A stretch of 64,000 nucleotides of DNA, taken from contig NZ_QBUD01000002.1 in assembly GCF_003058085.1 (NCBI RefSeq), positions 558,001 through 622,000 of the forward strand, given 5' to 3'. The position numbers were made by a program, and so were the translations under genes. Below are positions 19,461 through 27,945 of this stretch, piece after piece (the stretch's first letter is position 1; each line of letters starts with the position of its first letter). The notes beneath the pieces are model-generated. The model was not told the origin of the DNA, did not search any database, and saw only the letters and a list, made by a program, of their open reading frames with translations. The DNA is from Yoonia sediminilitoris. GTDB taxonomy: Bacteria; Pseudomonadota; Alphaproteobacteria; Rhodobacterales; Rhodobacteraceae.

Positions 19461-19904
19461 ATGTTGATACAAATTGCCCTTGGTTCGGCACTGCTGATCA
19501 CGTCAATTCTGATCGCAGGTGTCAGCTTTTGGCTGCTGGAATGCGGCCTGCGCCGGATGCGGGGATGGCTGACCCGCGCGCCGCACCGCCCCAAGCTTAT
19601 TCTGGTGCTTTGTCTGGCGGCCTTGTGGATTTTGGCGCAGATGACGGCTGCGGTGTGGCTTTGGGCGCTGACCATGCTTGCGCTCGGGATATTCGATACG
19701 CTCGAGCTGTCGGTCTATTTCGCGCTCGTTGCCTTTACCACCTTGGGGTTCGGCGATGTACTGTTGCCGATGGAATGGCGCTTGCTGTCTGGCATGGCTG
19801 CGGTCAACGGGTTGTTGAATATCGGGCTGGTCACGGCGGGTATGGTCGAAATGCTGCGCCAGTTGCGGTTGCAGCAGATCACTGTGGTTGAAGATAACAC
19901 ATGA
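19461..19904 (+). CDS. Small two-pore-like potassium channel protein (ion channel domain)
   Basis: A 147-residue membrane protein. It has a hydrophobic N-terminal segment ([20 protein letters not shown]), a second pair around residues 45-75, a pore loop with a potassium selectivity-filter-like TTLGFGDV (about residues 95-102), and a final transmembrane segment. It matches the small bacterial ion-channel family with no cytoplasmic ligand domain. The ATG at 19461 follows GGTGGAGAGG. Its stop overlaps the start of the next gene by 4 bases (ATGA), so they are cotranscribed. The physiological role is unknown. Confidence 0.8.
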   Translation: MLIQIALGSALLITSILIAGVSFWLLECGLRRMRGWLTRAPHRPKLILVLCLAALWILAQMTAAVWLWALTMLALGIFDTLELSVYFALVAFTTLGFGDVLLPMEWRLLSGMAAVNGLLNIGLVTAGMVEMLRQLRLQQITVVEDNT

Positions 19905-21106
19905 CCGTTCCCATTCTGACAAACACTGCCGCCCGCCATTTGTTCCTGCATAAACATGGCCTGAGTGAGCGCCCGTCCGGCGCGGGCAAGGGTGCGGACT
20001 TGTCGGCTGCGCTGGATCATTTAGGCTTTGTGCAGCTTGATAGCGTCAATACTTTCGCCCGCGCGCATGACCTGATCCTGTGGTCACGCCGCCAACAATA
20101 CCGCCCGCCTGCATTGCAAAGTCTTTTGCAGGGCCGTGCCGTTTTTGAACATTGGACCCATGATGCTGCTGCGATCCCTATGGCGCTGTTCCCCCATTGG
20201 CGGCTGCGTTTCAGCCGTGACGCCGACAGGATGGCAACCCTGTGGAAAGAATGGCGGCGTGACGGCTTCATGGAGAAGATCGACGATGTTCTGCGCCATG
20301 TGACTGACGGTGGCCCCTGCTCAAGCGGTGATGTGGGCACGGACGAGGTGAAAGGCTCTGGCGGCTGGTGGGATTGGCATCCATCCAAGACCGCGCTGGA
20401 ATATCTGTGGCGGTCGGGCCAGTTGTCTGTCGCCAAGCGGGTCGGTTTTCGCAAGGTCTATGACCTGACCGAGCGGGTGATCCCGCCCGAGGCCCTGAAT
20501 GCCCGTCCCCACGTCGACGAGACGATTGATGCGCTGTGCGCGGGTGCCCTTGATCGGCTTGGCTTTGCCACCAGCGGCGAGTTGGCCGCATTCTGGGACA
20601 CGGTCACTCCGGCGGAAGCCAAAGACTGGTGCGCGGCGGCCTTGGCTGATCGCCGCCTGATCGCGGTGGATTTGGAAGGTATCGACGGCAAGCTGCGCCG
20701 ATCCTTCGCGTGGCCCGATGTCATGGATCAAGCCGTGGCCCCGCCGGTCAAGCGCCTGCGCATCCTGTCGCCATTCGACCCCGTCCTGCGTGATCGCAAA
20801 AGGGCAGAGCGGCTGTTTGGTTTCCACTACAGGATCGAGATTTTCGTTCCGGCTGCAAAACGCAAATATGGATACTACGTCTTTCCGGTGATCGCGGGCG
20901 ACCGGATGATTGGCCGGATTGACATGAAACGCGAAGGCGAGGTGCTGAATGTCAGCGCCTTCTGGCCAGAGCGCGGGGTGCAGATGGGAACGGGTCGGTT
21001 GAAATCGCTGGAGGCAGAACTGGACCGGGCCGCAAGGTTCAGCGGATGCATCGACGTGCGTTATGGGGAAGGGTGGCTGAAGCGGGGACTAGATCAGCCC
21101 GGCTGA
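19901..21106 (+). CDS. Winged-helix DNA glycosylase-like protein of the YcaQ family
   Basis: A 401-residue protein of the HTH_42/YcaQ-AlkX family, whose E. coli member unhooks DNA interstrand crosslinks. The catalytic Q-x-D motif is visible in LGFVQLDSVNTFARAHDLIL (about residues 45-47). EHWTHDAAAIPMALFPHWR and the C-terminal LSPFDPVLRDRKRAERLFGF, KYGYYVFPV are family hallmarks. It overlaps the channel gene by 4 bases and is convergent with the acyl-CoA synthetase gene, overlapping it by 13 bases at the 3' ends. A DNA-repair role is inferred from the family. Confidence 0.87.
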   Translation: MTVPILTNTAARHLFLHKHGLSERPSGAGKGADLSAALDHLGFVQLDSVNTFARAHDLILWSRRQQYRPPALQSLLQGRAVFEHWTHDAAAIPMALFPHWRLRFSRDADRMATLWKEWRRDGFMEKIDDVLRHVTDGGPCSSGDVGTDEVKGSGGWWDWHPSKTALEYLWRSGQLSVAKRVGFRKVYDLTERVIPPEALNARPHVDETIDALCAGALDRLGFATSGELAAFWDTVTPAEAKDWCAAALADRRLIAVDLEGIDGKLRRSFAWPDVMDQAVAPPVKRLRILSPFDPVLRDRKRAERLFGFHYRIEIFVPAAKRKYGYYVFPVIAGDRMIGRIDMKREGEVLNVSAFWPERGVQMGTGRLKSLEAELDRAARFSGCIDVRYGEGWLKRGLDQPG

Positions 21107-22827
21107 GGCGTCTCACCTTTGCCCCCGCGATCAACCTTTGCTGCATTGGTTCCCGCTTTTGCCTGTTCTGCCGCATATTCCTCCTGCGCCAGTTTGCGCA
21201 GCGCGCCCCGGATGATCTTGCCGGTGGTGGTCATCGGCATTTCCTCTATGAACCGGACGGCGCGGGGGTATTCGTGGGCCGCCAGCCGTGTCTTGACGAA
21301 CTGCGCGATTTCAGCGGCAAGCGCGTCTGACGGCGCACACCCCGGTGTCAGCTTGAGATAGACAGCAACGACCGCGCCGCGCAGATCATCCGGTTTGGCC
21401 ACAGCGCCTGCCAGCGCGACCGCCGGATGCCTGAGCAGGCAATCTTCGATTTCGGCGGGCCCGATCCGATAACCGGCAGAGCCGATCACATCATCATCGC
21501 GCCCGACAAAACGCAAGGTGCCGTTCGGATTTCGGATACCCCTGTCACCCGTCAAAAGCCATTTGCCAGATGGTCCGGTGACGAACTTCTCTGCCGTGGC
21601 TTGCGGATTGTTCCAATACTCCAGGAACATGACCGGATCAGGTGCCAGAACAGCGATAGCGCCTTCCTGCCCCTCTGGCAGGACATCGCCGCTTGTCTCG
21701 TCAATAATCTCGACCCGATGCCCCGGCACCGGCCGGCCCATTGCACCCGGGGTTGGTGATTCCTGCGCAGAACAAGACGAGACGATCATGTTGCATTCGG
21801 TCTGGCCGTAGAACTCGTTGACAGTGGTGCCCAACGTGCGGTGACACCAGTCGGTCAACTCGGGCCCCAACGCTTCACCTCCGCTGCCGACAGAGCGGAC
21901 CTGAATGCCAAGTTTTTCCGCGTCAGGCAGTTGCCGCATGATTTTCATCGCGGTTGGAGGCAGGAAGATATTCTGTACCGCATGGTCCTTGATCAGCGCA
22001 AACGCCGCCGCAGGATCAAACTTTTCAAACCGCCGCGCCACGACCGTGATGCCATGGTGCAGGCTTGGCATCAGCACATCCAGCAGCCCGCCGATCCACG
22101 CCCAGTCGGCGGGTGTCCAGAAACGGTCATTGTCGTGGGGCAGGAAATTATGGCTCATTTCGACGCCGGGCAGATGGCCAAGCAGAACCCGATGCGCGTG
22201 CAGCGCCCCTTTGGGGTTGCCCGTCGTGCCACTGGTGTAGATCAGCAAGGCGGGGTCGTCGGCCCTGGTGTTGACCGGGGTGAAATCAGGCGCCTCTGCG
22301 GCGCAAGCACTGGCAAAAGATTCCGCCATATCATCGGCCCCATCGACCGACAGAATGCATGTCAGATCAGGTAGCTGCGTGCGCAAGGCCCGCAGTTTGG
22401 CAAGGCCGGACCTGTCGGTGATGACGGCTTTTGCACCGGAATCGCGTAAACGGTGAAGCAATGCGTCTTCACCGAAAAGCGTGAACAGCGGGATTGAAAT
22501 GCAACCCATCTTTGTGACCGCGATATGGGCCGCCGCCGTTTCAACCCGCTGTGGCAGCAGCACGCCGACCCGGTCGCCGTAGCCGCTGCTTGCAGCAGTA
22601 ATCCCCCGCCGGGCGAGGGCATTCGCCAATTGATTGGACAGATTTTTCAGGTCCCGAAAACTGACTTCTTCGGCCCGCCCATCCTTGTCTATATCAATGA
22701 TCGCGGTCCGGTCGGGACTGCGCGCAGCCCAAGAATCGCAAATGTCGACGCCGATGTTGAAGTGGGTGGGAATATTCCACGCAAAGCCGTCATACATCGC
22801 GGCATAATTATCTTGGGGAATGAGCAT
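21094..22827 (-). CDS. AMP-dependent acyl-CoA synthetase
   Basis: An adenylate-forming ligase of 577 residues that activates a carboxylic acid to its acyl-CoA through an acyl-AMP. The phosphate-binding loop LLIYTSGTTGNPKGALHAHR, the acyl-pocket segment NEFYGQTECNMIVSSCSAQE, the hinge region FVGRDDDVIGSAGYRIGPAE and the catalytic lysine in TTTGKIIRGALRK are present. The ATG at 22827 follows GAGGG and is preferred over one at 22872. It resembles medium-chain or acetyl/propionyl-type synthetases of Rhodobacterales. The substrate cannot be decided. The next gene is divergent. Confidence 0.9.
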   Translation of the reverse strand: MLIPQDNYAAMYDGFAWNIPTHFNIGVDICDSWAARSPDRTAIIDIDKDGRAEEVSFRDLKNLSNQLANALARRGITAASSGYGDRVGVLLPQRVETAAAHIAVTKMGCISIPLFTLFGEDALLHRLRDSGAKAVITDRSGLAKLRALRTQLPDLTCILSVDGADDMAESFASACAAEAPDFTPVNTRADDPALLIYTSGTTGNPKGALHAHRVLLGHLPGVEMSHNFLPHDNDRFWTPADWAWIGGLLDVLMPSLHHGITVVARRFEKFDPAAAFALIKDHAVQNIFLPPTAMKIMRQLPDAEKLGIQVRSVGSGGEALGPELTDWCHRTLGTTVNEFYGQTECNMIVSSCSAQESPTPGAMGRPVPGHRVEIIDETSGDVLPEGQEGAIAVLAPDPVMFLEYWNNPQATAEKFVTGPSGKWLLTGDRGIRNPNGTLRFVGRDDDVIGSAGYRIGPAEIEDCLLRHPAVALAGAVAKPDDLRGAVVAVYLKLTPGCAPSDALAAEIAQFVKTRLAAHEYPRAVRFIEEMPMTTTGKIIRGALRKLAQEEYAAEQAKAGTNAAKVDRGGKGETPQPG

Positions 22828-22972
22828 ACACCCTCTTTCCTGTTCAGTCGTCTTGATAAACACCGTGGGCAAGACTGGTCAACGCCCGTTTCGAAATCCG
22901 CTTCCATGCGCTATTTGATCCTGTGCGAAAAACGTTTAATAACCCGATAGTTAAATAATCTTTGCGTCGGCC

Positions 22973-25900
22973 ATGCGCCACGAAAGCTGCCTGTCACCCC
23001 GAGCGAAAGCGAATGAAATGTATGCATCGACTCAGGAGAATGTCTTTGAGGCACTGAGCTTCCTCTCTGCCGAATTGCGCGCAGCCCTTGCCGTGGCCCC
23101 GGACGGAACAACTTGCGGGGCGCTCCCCCCGCGCAAGGTGGCCTTGCTATGGTCCGACATTGCGGGATTTTCGCGTCACACGCATATGTTCCTGTCCGCC
23201 GGGTCCGAGGGCGTCGACAGGCTGCACCGCGAGATCAACGCGCATTATGACCAGCTGATCGAGACGATCCTGTCGCACGGGGGCGAACCTGTCACGTTTG
23301 TCGGTGACGGTCTGTTGTCGGTTTGGCCGGTGGACAACGGTGGCATGGCGCAGGCGGTTGCACGTGCTGCCAACACTGCCAACGCACTTGTGCGAAAACG
23401 CGAGAACGGCGATTCCCATTTTGATCTTAACCACCATATTGCTTGCGGCGATATCCAAACGGTCGAGCTTGGCGGGCGAAATGGTCGTTGGTTGACAACG
23501 TCTGTTGGCTCCGCGCTCAAGGAACTGGAACAGATCGCGACGATCAAACAGCCGAACCAGATATTCCTGACGGCCACTGCGGCGTCGCTGTGTCCTGCGG
23601 ATACAGTTTCGGAGGTGATTGGGGGCAAGAGCGCCCACAGGCTGTTGGGGGACATCCCCTTTGTTTCAGCTGAAAGAACCGTGCTTGCCGTACCGCCTGC
23701 AACAGCATGGGACGCGACTGTCGCGCGGATGCCGCGTTTTGCCCAAGGGTGGATCGAAACGGTTGGCCTCAAGTATCTGGCAGAGCTGCGCCCCGTGACT
23801 TCGGTCAGCGTCGTCCTGCATGGTTTTGACCAGAGCACCGGCGAGGGCGCAGCGCGGCTGGACCAAATCGTGCAGAGCGTTCAAGAGATCGTGCATGGTC
23901 GTGACGGTTACGTGGCGGAGGTCATTGTTGATGACAAAGGCGTGTCGATCCTCGTGACCTTCGGAACCCCGCCGGACGCCCACTCTGACGATCCCTTGCG
24001 CAGCGTTCTGTCTGCACGCGACATTCTGGCAGCCCTCAGGCAACGGGGGGTGCAGTCCAGCATTGGCGTTGCCACAGGTCGGATGCTGTGCTGTATCGTC
24101 GGAAACAAGGACCGGCGCTGTGATCTGGTCTTGGGTGATGCGCTGATCCGGTCCACGCGACTTGCGGGTGCAACGGAAGACGGCATCCTTATTGACAAGA
24201 ACACGATGCGCGCAACGCAGGACCGTGTGGCGATTGCCGCCGATCCGATGATGTTGCTGTTCAAAGGGGCGCAAACACCGGCACCGGTCTGGGCGCTTGA
24301 GGATGAACAAAGGCCTGCGGAATCCACCCATAATATCCAGGGCCGGGCCAGTGAAAAAGAGCTGTTGCTGCGCTGTTGGTCACACGCAACATCCGGAATC
24401 TATGGCACCAACGTTGTTGTTGAAGGCGAATCCGGTGTCGGAAAAACAAGCCTTGCCCTGAACCTGCGCGATCATGTGACGGCAAGCGGTGGCAACTTCA
24501 GGATTGTGGCCGCATCGGCGATTGAACAGGCGTCGCCCTATAGTGCGCTGCGCAGCCTTTTTCTGGATGTGCTGGGCGTTTTACCTTTGATGACGGCCCA
24601 AAAGCGGCAGGGCACTATCTTGTCCAGGTTGCCTTATGACCTGCGCGAACGTGCCCCCTTTCTGAACGCGCTGTTCCCGACCGGATTGGATGAAACCCCG
24701 GTCACGCAAGACGCGATCGGGCGTGCGCGTGCGGCCCACATTCAAAGTTATGTTGTTGATGTGCTGTGTCATGCATTGGCCGACACCCCATCATGCCTTT
24801 GTGTGGATGATGCCCAGTGGCTGGATGACGAATCGGGTCAGGTTCTCGCCCGACTGGCAGAGGCCCTGCCGTCCCTGATGATCGTTGTGCTGACCCAGCC
24901 AACCGCCGACAACAGGTGGCAGGATTTCGCACAGAACGCCGGATTTGCGCATCTGCCATTGGGCCCCCTGACGCGCGCCGGGCTCAAGGAACTGGTCTTG
25001 CGGTGTCTGGATTGTGAGACTGTTGACGCCGCGCTGTTTGATCGGATTGAAAAACTGACAGAAAGGCACGCATTCTACTGTGTCGAACTGTTGCGCAGCC
25101 TTGTGGAGAAGAAAGCAATCACGCAGCACGCGGGCAAGGCGACACTCGCCGATGCCGCAGCCCTTGACGCCGCCAGTTTGCCTGACACGATGCATGGAAT
25201 GGTCTTGCAGCGGCTGGACCGGCTTGACCCGGCCGAGCAGCTTTCGCTGCGGGTTGCCTCGGTCGCCGGTCTGGTTTTTCCGACACAGCTGGTCTGCGAT
25301 ATTCATCCGGTCGCTGAACCCGACGTGGCGATTGCGGCGCAGTTGAAGCAACAGGTTTCGAACGGTTTCCTGCGTACGCAGGATCAGGGCGAAAATCTGG
25401 GTTATGCTTTTTCCCATAGCATCGTCAGAGAGGTGGCGCACAGCCAGTTGCCAGCTCAGCAGAGCAGGGGCCTTCATGCCAAGGCCGCCCAATGGATCGA
25501 AGAAAACGCAGCCGAGGACCGCGCCAGCCGTATGCTGGAGCTTGCACATCATTGGGAACAGGCAGGTGCAAAGGACCGTGCCGTCGGCTACATGATCGAA
25601 GAGGCCCAGCGTCTCTTTGGTCAGGGCTTTGCCATTGATGCCGTAAAGGTGGGCTTGCGTGCGATGCGTACAGCCGGGGTCGATGTGCCTGAAGGCACAG
25701 CCGCACTAGGACAAGGCATTGAGGAAAACATCGCTGAAATTGAACGCCTGACCGCAGGGCGCCATCCGACCGAACTGCTTTCTGGATTGCAGCCACCATC
25801 GGATGATCTCGCCCTGCGTTTTCTGGCGATCCTGCCGACCGCCCCGCTTGCGTTCCAGTCCAACCAGTTCGAAATCTTTGCATGGGCCGCGACATCGGCG

Positions 25901-26935
25901 ATGCGGCTTGTCATGGAAAATCAGTCGGGTCCCCCGCATGCCTTTGCGATCTATTCCATCGTGCGTGCGCTCTTGACGCAGGACAAGGTTGCGGGTGCGG
26001 CCTGGTCGCGCGCCGCCCTTGATCTTGATGCGGTAACGGGCGGCACCGCGTTACCCGCTGTGGCCTTTATCGATACCTGGTTTCATGGGCACTGGCGGGT
26101 GCCGATGGCAGAAAGTATTGCCATCAACCGTGCCGCCCGAAAGATGGATGTGGCCCCGCAAGATCAGCAATACGCGAGCTATAATATCGCGGGCGCTGTG
26201 ATACTGCGGGCCGCAACGGGTCACCCGTTGGCCGATGTTGTCGATCAGGCCCAGAGGGCCCTGACCACTGCGCTATACCGCAATGCTCGTATGCATACGG
26301 TCCTTGAAATGCAGTTCGCGCGGGCGTTGCAGTCAAAGACCGATAATCCGCTGTCATTGTCTGATCATGCGATTGACGAGGACAAGGATATCGGCTGGGT
26401 CGCAGAGACGGAGTTTGCAAATCAAAGCGCGTTCTATCTTGCGACACGAGTACGGCTGCATCGCTATGCGGGTGACTGGGAAGGTGCCTTGGCGTGGTAT
26501 GATCGCGCCTGCGAAATGGGTGGTGCGATCGCCGGTCAGATGATTGAATGTGACCTTGTTCTGCACGGGTTGTTGGCGCGGTTCGGGGCTGTTCTGTCCG
26601 ACAACAGCAGCCTGTCAGCGCATACTGATCCCATCCAGAAGGCCATCGCGATGTTGGAAGAGTGGCACGTCATCCAGCCGGACAATTTTGGCGCAAAAGC
26701 GCAGATGTCAAAGCTGATCTGGGCAGGGTTCAATGGGGACACGAGCGCAGCCGCTGCTTTGAGCGACCTGGCTGACAGTCTGGGGCCGGATCAATGGTTG
26801 CAGGACCGCGCATTGGCCCTCGAATACGCGGCACGACTGGACCTGGTCACCGCGCGCAAGCAAGCAGCCATCGCCGCCTATGAAACGTGGGGGGCGACAG
26901 CAGTTGCCGCTCGCCTGCGGGACGCGTGGCTCTAG
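22973..26935 (+). CDS. Class III adenylyl cyclase / AAA-type ATPase, soluble adenylyl cyclase-like
   Basis: A 1320-residue cytoplasmic multidomain protein. Cyclase domain 1 (about residues 55-210) keeps both metal-binding aspartates (D62 in WSDIAGFS, D112 in VGDGLLSVW). Cyclase domain 2 (about residues 270-420) has lost them but contains VDDKGVSILVTFGTPPD and QSSIGVATGRMLCCIVGNKD, strikingly like the C2 domain of animal soluble adenylyl cyclase. A P-loop ATPase follows (Walker A GESGVGKTS near 485, Walker B CLCVDDAQWLDD near 608), then a long helical, TPR-like C-terminal half. The likely product is cAMP, possibly under bicarbonate control. The start may instead be an ATG at 23018. It is convergent with the ketosynthase-like gene (4-base overlap). 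Confidence 0.85.
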   Translation: MRHESCLSPRAKANEMYASTQENVFEALSFLSAELRAALAVAPDGTTCGALPPRKVALLWSDIAGFSRHTHMFLSAGSEGVDRLHREINAHYDQLIETILSHGGEPVTFVGDGLLSVWPVDNGGMAQAVARAANTANALVRKRENGDSHFDLNHHIACGDIQTVELGGRNGRWLTTSVGSALKELEQIATIKQPNQIFLTATAASLCPADTVSEVIGGKSAHRLLGDIPFVSAERTVLAVPPATAWDATVARMPRFAQGWIETVGLKYLAELRPVTSVSVVLHGFDQSTGEGAARLDQIVQSVQEIVHGRDGYVAEVIVDDKGVSILVTFGTPPDAHSDDPLRSVLSARDILAALRQRGVQSSIGVATGRMLCCIVGNKDRRCDLVLGDALIRSTRLAGATEDGILIDKNTMRATQDRVAIAADPMMLLFKGAQTPAPVWALEDEQRPAESTHNIQGRASEKELLLRCWSHATSGIYGTNVVVEGESGVGKTSLALNLRDHVTASGGNFRIVAASAIEQASPYSALRSLFLDVLGVLPLMTAQKRQGTILSRLPYDLRERAPFLNALFPTGLDETPVTQDAIGRARAAHIQSYVVDVLCHALADTPSCLCVDDAQWLDDESGQVLARLAEALPSLMIVVLTQPTADNRWQDFAQNAGFAHLPLGPLTRAGLKELVLRCLDCETVDAALFDRIEKLTERHAFYCVELLRSLVEKKAITQHAGKATLADAAALDAASLPDTMHGMVLQRLDRLDPAEQLSLRVASVAGLVFPTQLVCDIHPVAEPDVAIAAQLKQQVSNGFLRTQDQGENLGYAFSHSIVREVAHSQLPAQQSRGLHAKAAQWIEENAAEDRASRMLELAHHWEQAGAKDRAVGYMIEEAQRLFGQGFAIDAVKVGLRAMRTAGVDVPEGTAALGQGIEENIAEIERLTAGRHPTELLSGLQPPSDDLALRFLAILPTAPLAFQSNQFEIFAWAATSAMRLVMENQSGPPHAFAIYSIVRALLTQDKVAGAAWSRAALDLDAVTGGTALPAVAFIDTWFHGHWRVPMAESIAINRAARKMDVAPQDQQYASYNIAGAVILRAATGHPLADVVDQAQRALTTALYRNARMHTVLEMQFARALQSKTDNPLSLSDHAIDEDKDIGWVAETEFANQSAFYLATRVRLHRYAGDWEGALAWYDRACEMGGAIAGQMIECDLVLHGLLARFGAVLSDNSSLSAHTDPIQKAIAMLEEWHVIQPDNFGAKAQMSKLIWAGFNGDTSAAAALSDLADSLGPDQWLQDRALALEYAARLDLVTARKQAAIAAYETWGATAVAARLRDAWL

Positions 26936-27945
26936 TTCCGCCGCATCAACATTGCATTGGCGTGCATGTCCGGTCCAAGGCACAACACGACGAGCCAGTC
27001 TTGGGTGAAATCATTGGCATTCTGCGCCCCCCACGACAGATTGAACAGCACGCTGCACTGCACCATGTTGGCATATTGCGCGATGGTCTGGACGTAGCAG
27101 CCCGGTTTGATCACATCTTTCCAATGGTCCATCAGTTTGGTGCTGGCCTGATGGGTCAGCAGGCAAATATCTTTCGCATCGACCCGGTTTCGTGCCAACA
27201 GTTGTGCAACCGCGTCCGCTGATGTGTTGACGCCAAATTCGGTAAAGCCTTTGATCCCTTCTTCGGTGATGTGAAAATAGGGGTGGGTGTATTCGCTGTC
27301 GGGCAGCCCGCCCCCATCTTGCACCTTTTCTGGCAACAGGTCGGGGGCCATGAACATCGACCCGTAGTAGGAGGTATCTGCAACCGTGATTTCATCGACG
27401 AAATGCCAGCATGCAGCATTGTCCGACGGCCCGATGACGCAAGCCGCCGCCCCATCAGCGGCAGAGACTGCTTGCGCCGTATGATAGTCCACATAGCGCG
27501 TCCAGTTGTCGCCCAGAACAATCAAGACATATGTGGCCCTCCCAGCCCGGATCAGCGCGTCAGCGATCATCATGCCGGCATTGAACTGCGAAAAATTGTT
27601 GCCTACGGGCAGGGGCAATGCACGTGCAGGCAGCCCCAGCCGGTGGTGCAGCTCGCTGATCGTGTTGGGCGTCACATATGCGCCAATCGATCCGTCGCCA
27701 ATCAGCAGATCAACCTGATCGGGGCGAATGCCAGCGTTCTTCAGCGCCAGTTGGGCGGCAGGCAGCATGATGTCGATCATGCATTCGCCTTCTGACAAGA
27801 CATGCCGTTTGTCGTATCCCGCAAACAGTTCTAGTCCCGCCGGGTTGTTCTTCTTGATCCAGTCAAAGATCGGGTCATCGTTCAGCCGGATTTTCCCCGG
27901 CACTGTATGCCCGGTGCCAAGGATACGGGGGACAAAGGCAGTCAT
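26932..27945 (-). CDS. Ketosynthase III (FabH/OleA)-like protein lacking the nucleophile cysteine
   Basis: A 337-residue thiolase-fold protein. Aligning by eye to FabH, the catalytic histidine (H265 in CLLTHQASTKLMD) and asparagine (N293 in AQYANMVQCSVLFNL) are kept. The active-site cysteine segment (AACAGF in FabH) reads NNFSQF, putting Phe118 where Cys112 should be. The protein probably cannot form an acyl-enzyme. It could act as a decarboxylase, as an acyltransferase using direct transfer, or as a scaffold. The start at 27945 overlaps the amine oxidase stop by 4 bases (ATGA) and is preferred over 27960. It is the third gene of a tight three-gene operon. Confidence 0.82.
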   Translation of the reverse strand: MTAFVPRILGTGHTVPGKIRLNDDPIFDWIKKNNPAGLELFAGYDKRHVLSEGECMIDIMLPAAQLALKNAGIRPDQVDLLIGDGSIGAYVTPNTISELHHRLGLPARALPLPVGNNFSQFNAGMMIADALIRAGRATYVLIVLGDNWTRYVDYHTAQAVSAADGAAACVIGPSDNAACWHFVDEITVADTSYYGSMFMAPDLLPEKVQDGGGLPDSEYTHPYFHITEEGIKGFTEFGVNTSADAVAQLLARNRVDAKDICLLTHQASTKLMDHWKDVIKPGCYVQTIAQYANMVQCSVLFNLSWGAQNANDFTQDWLVVLCLGPDMHANAMLMRRN

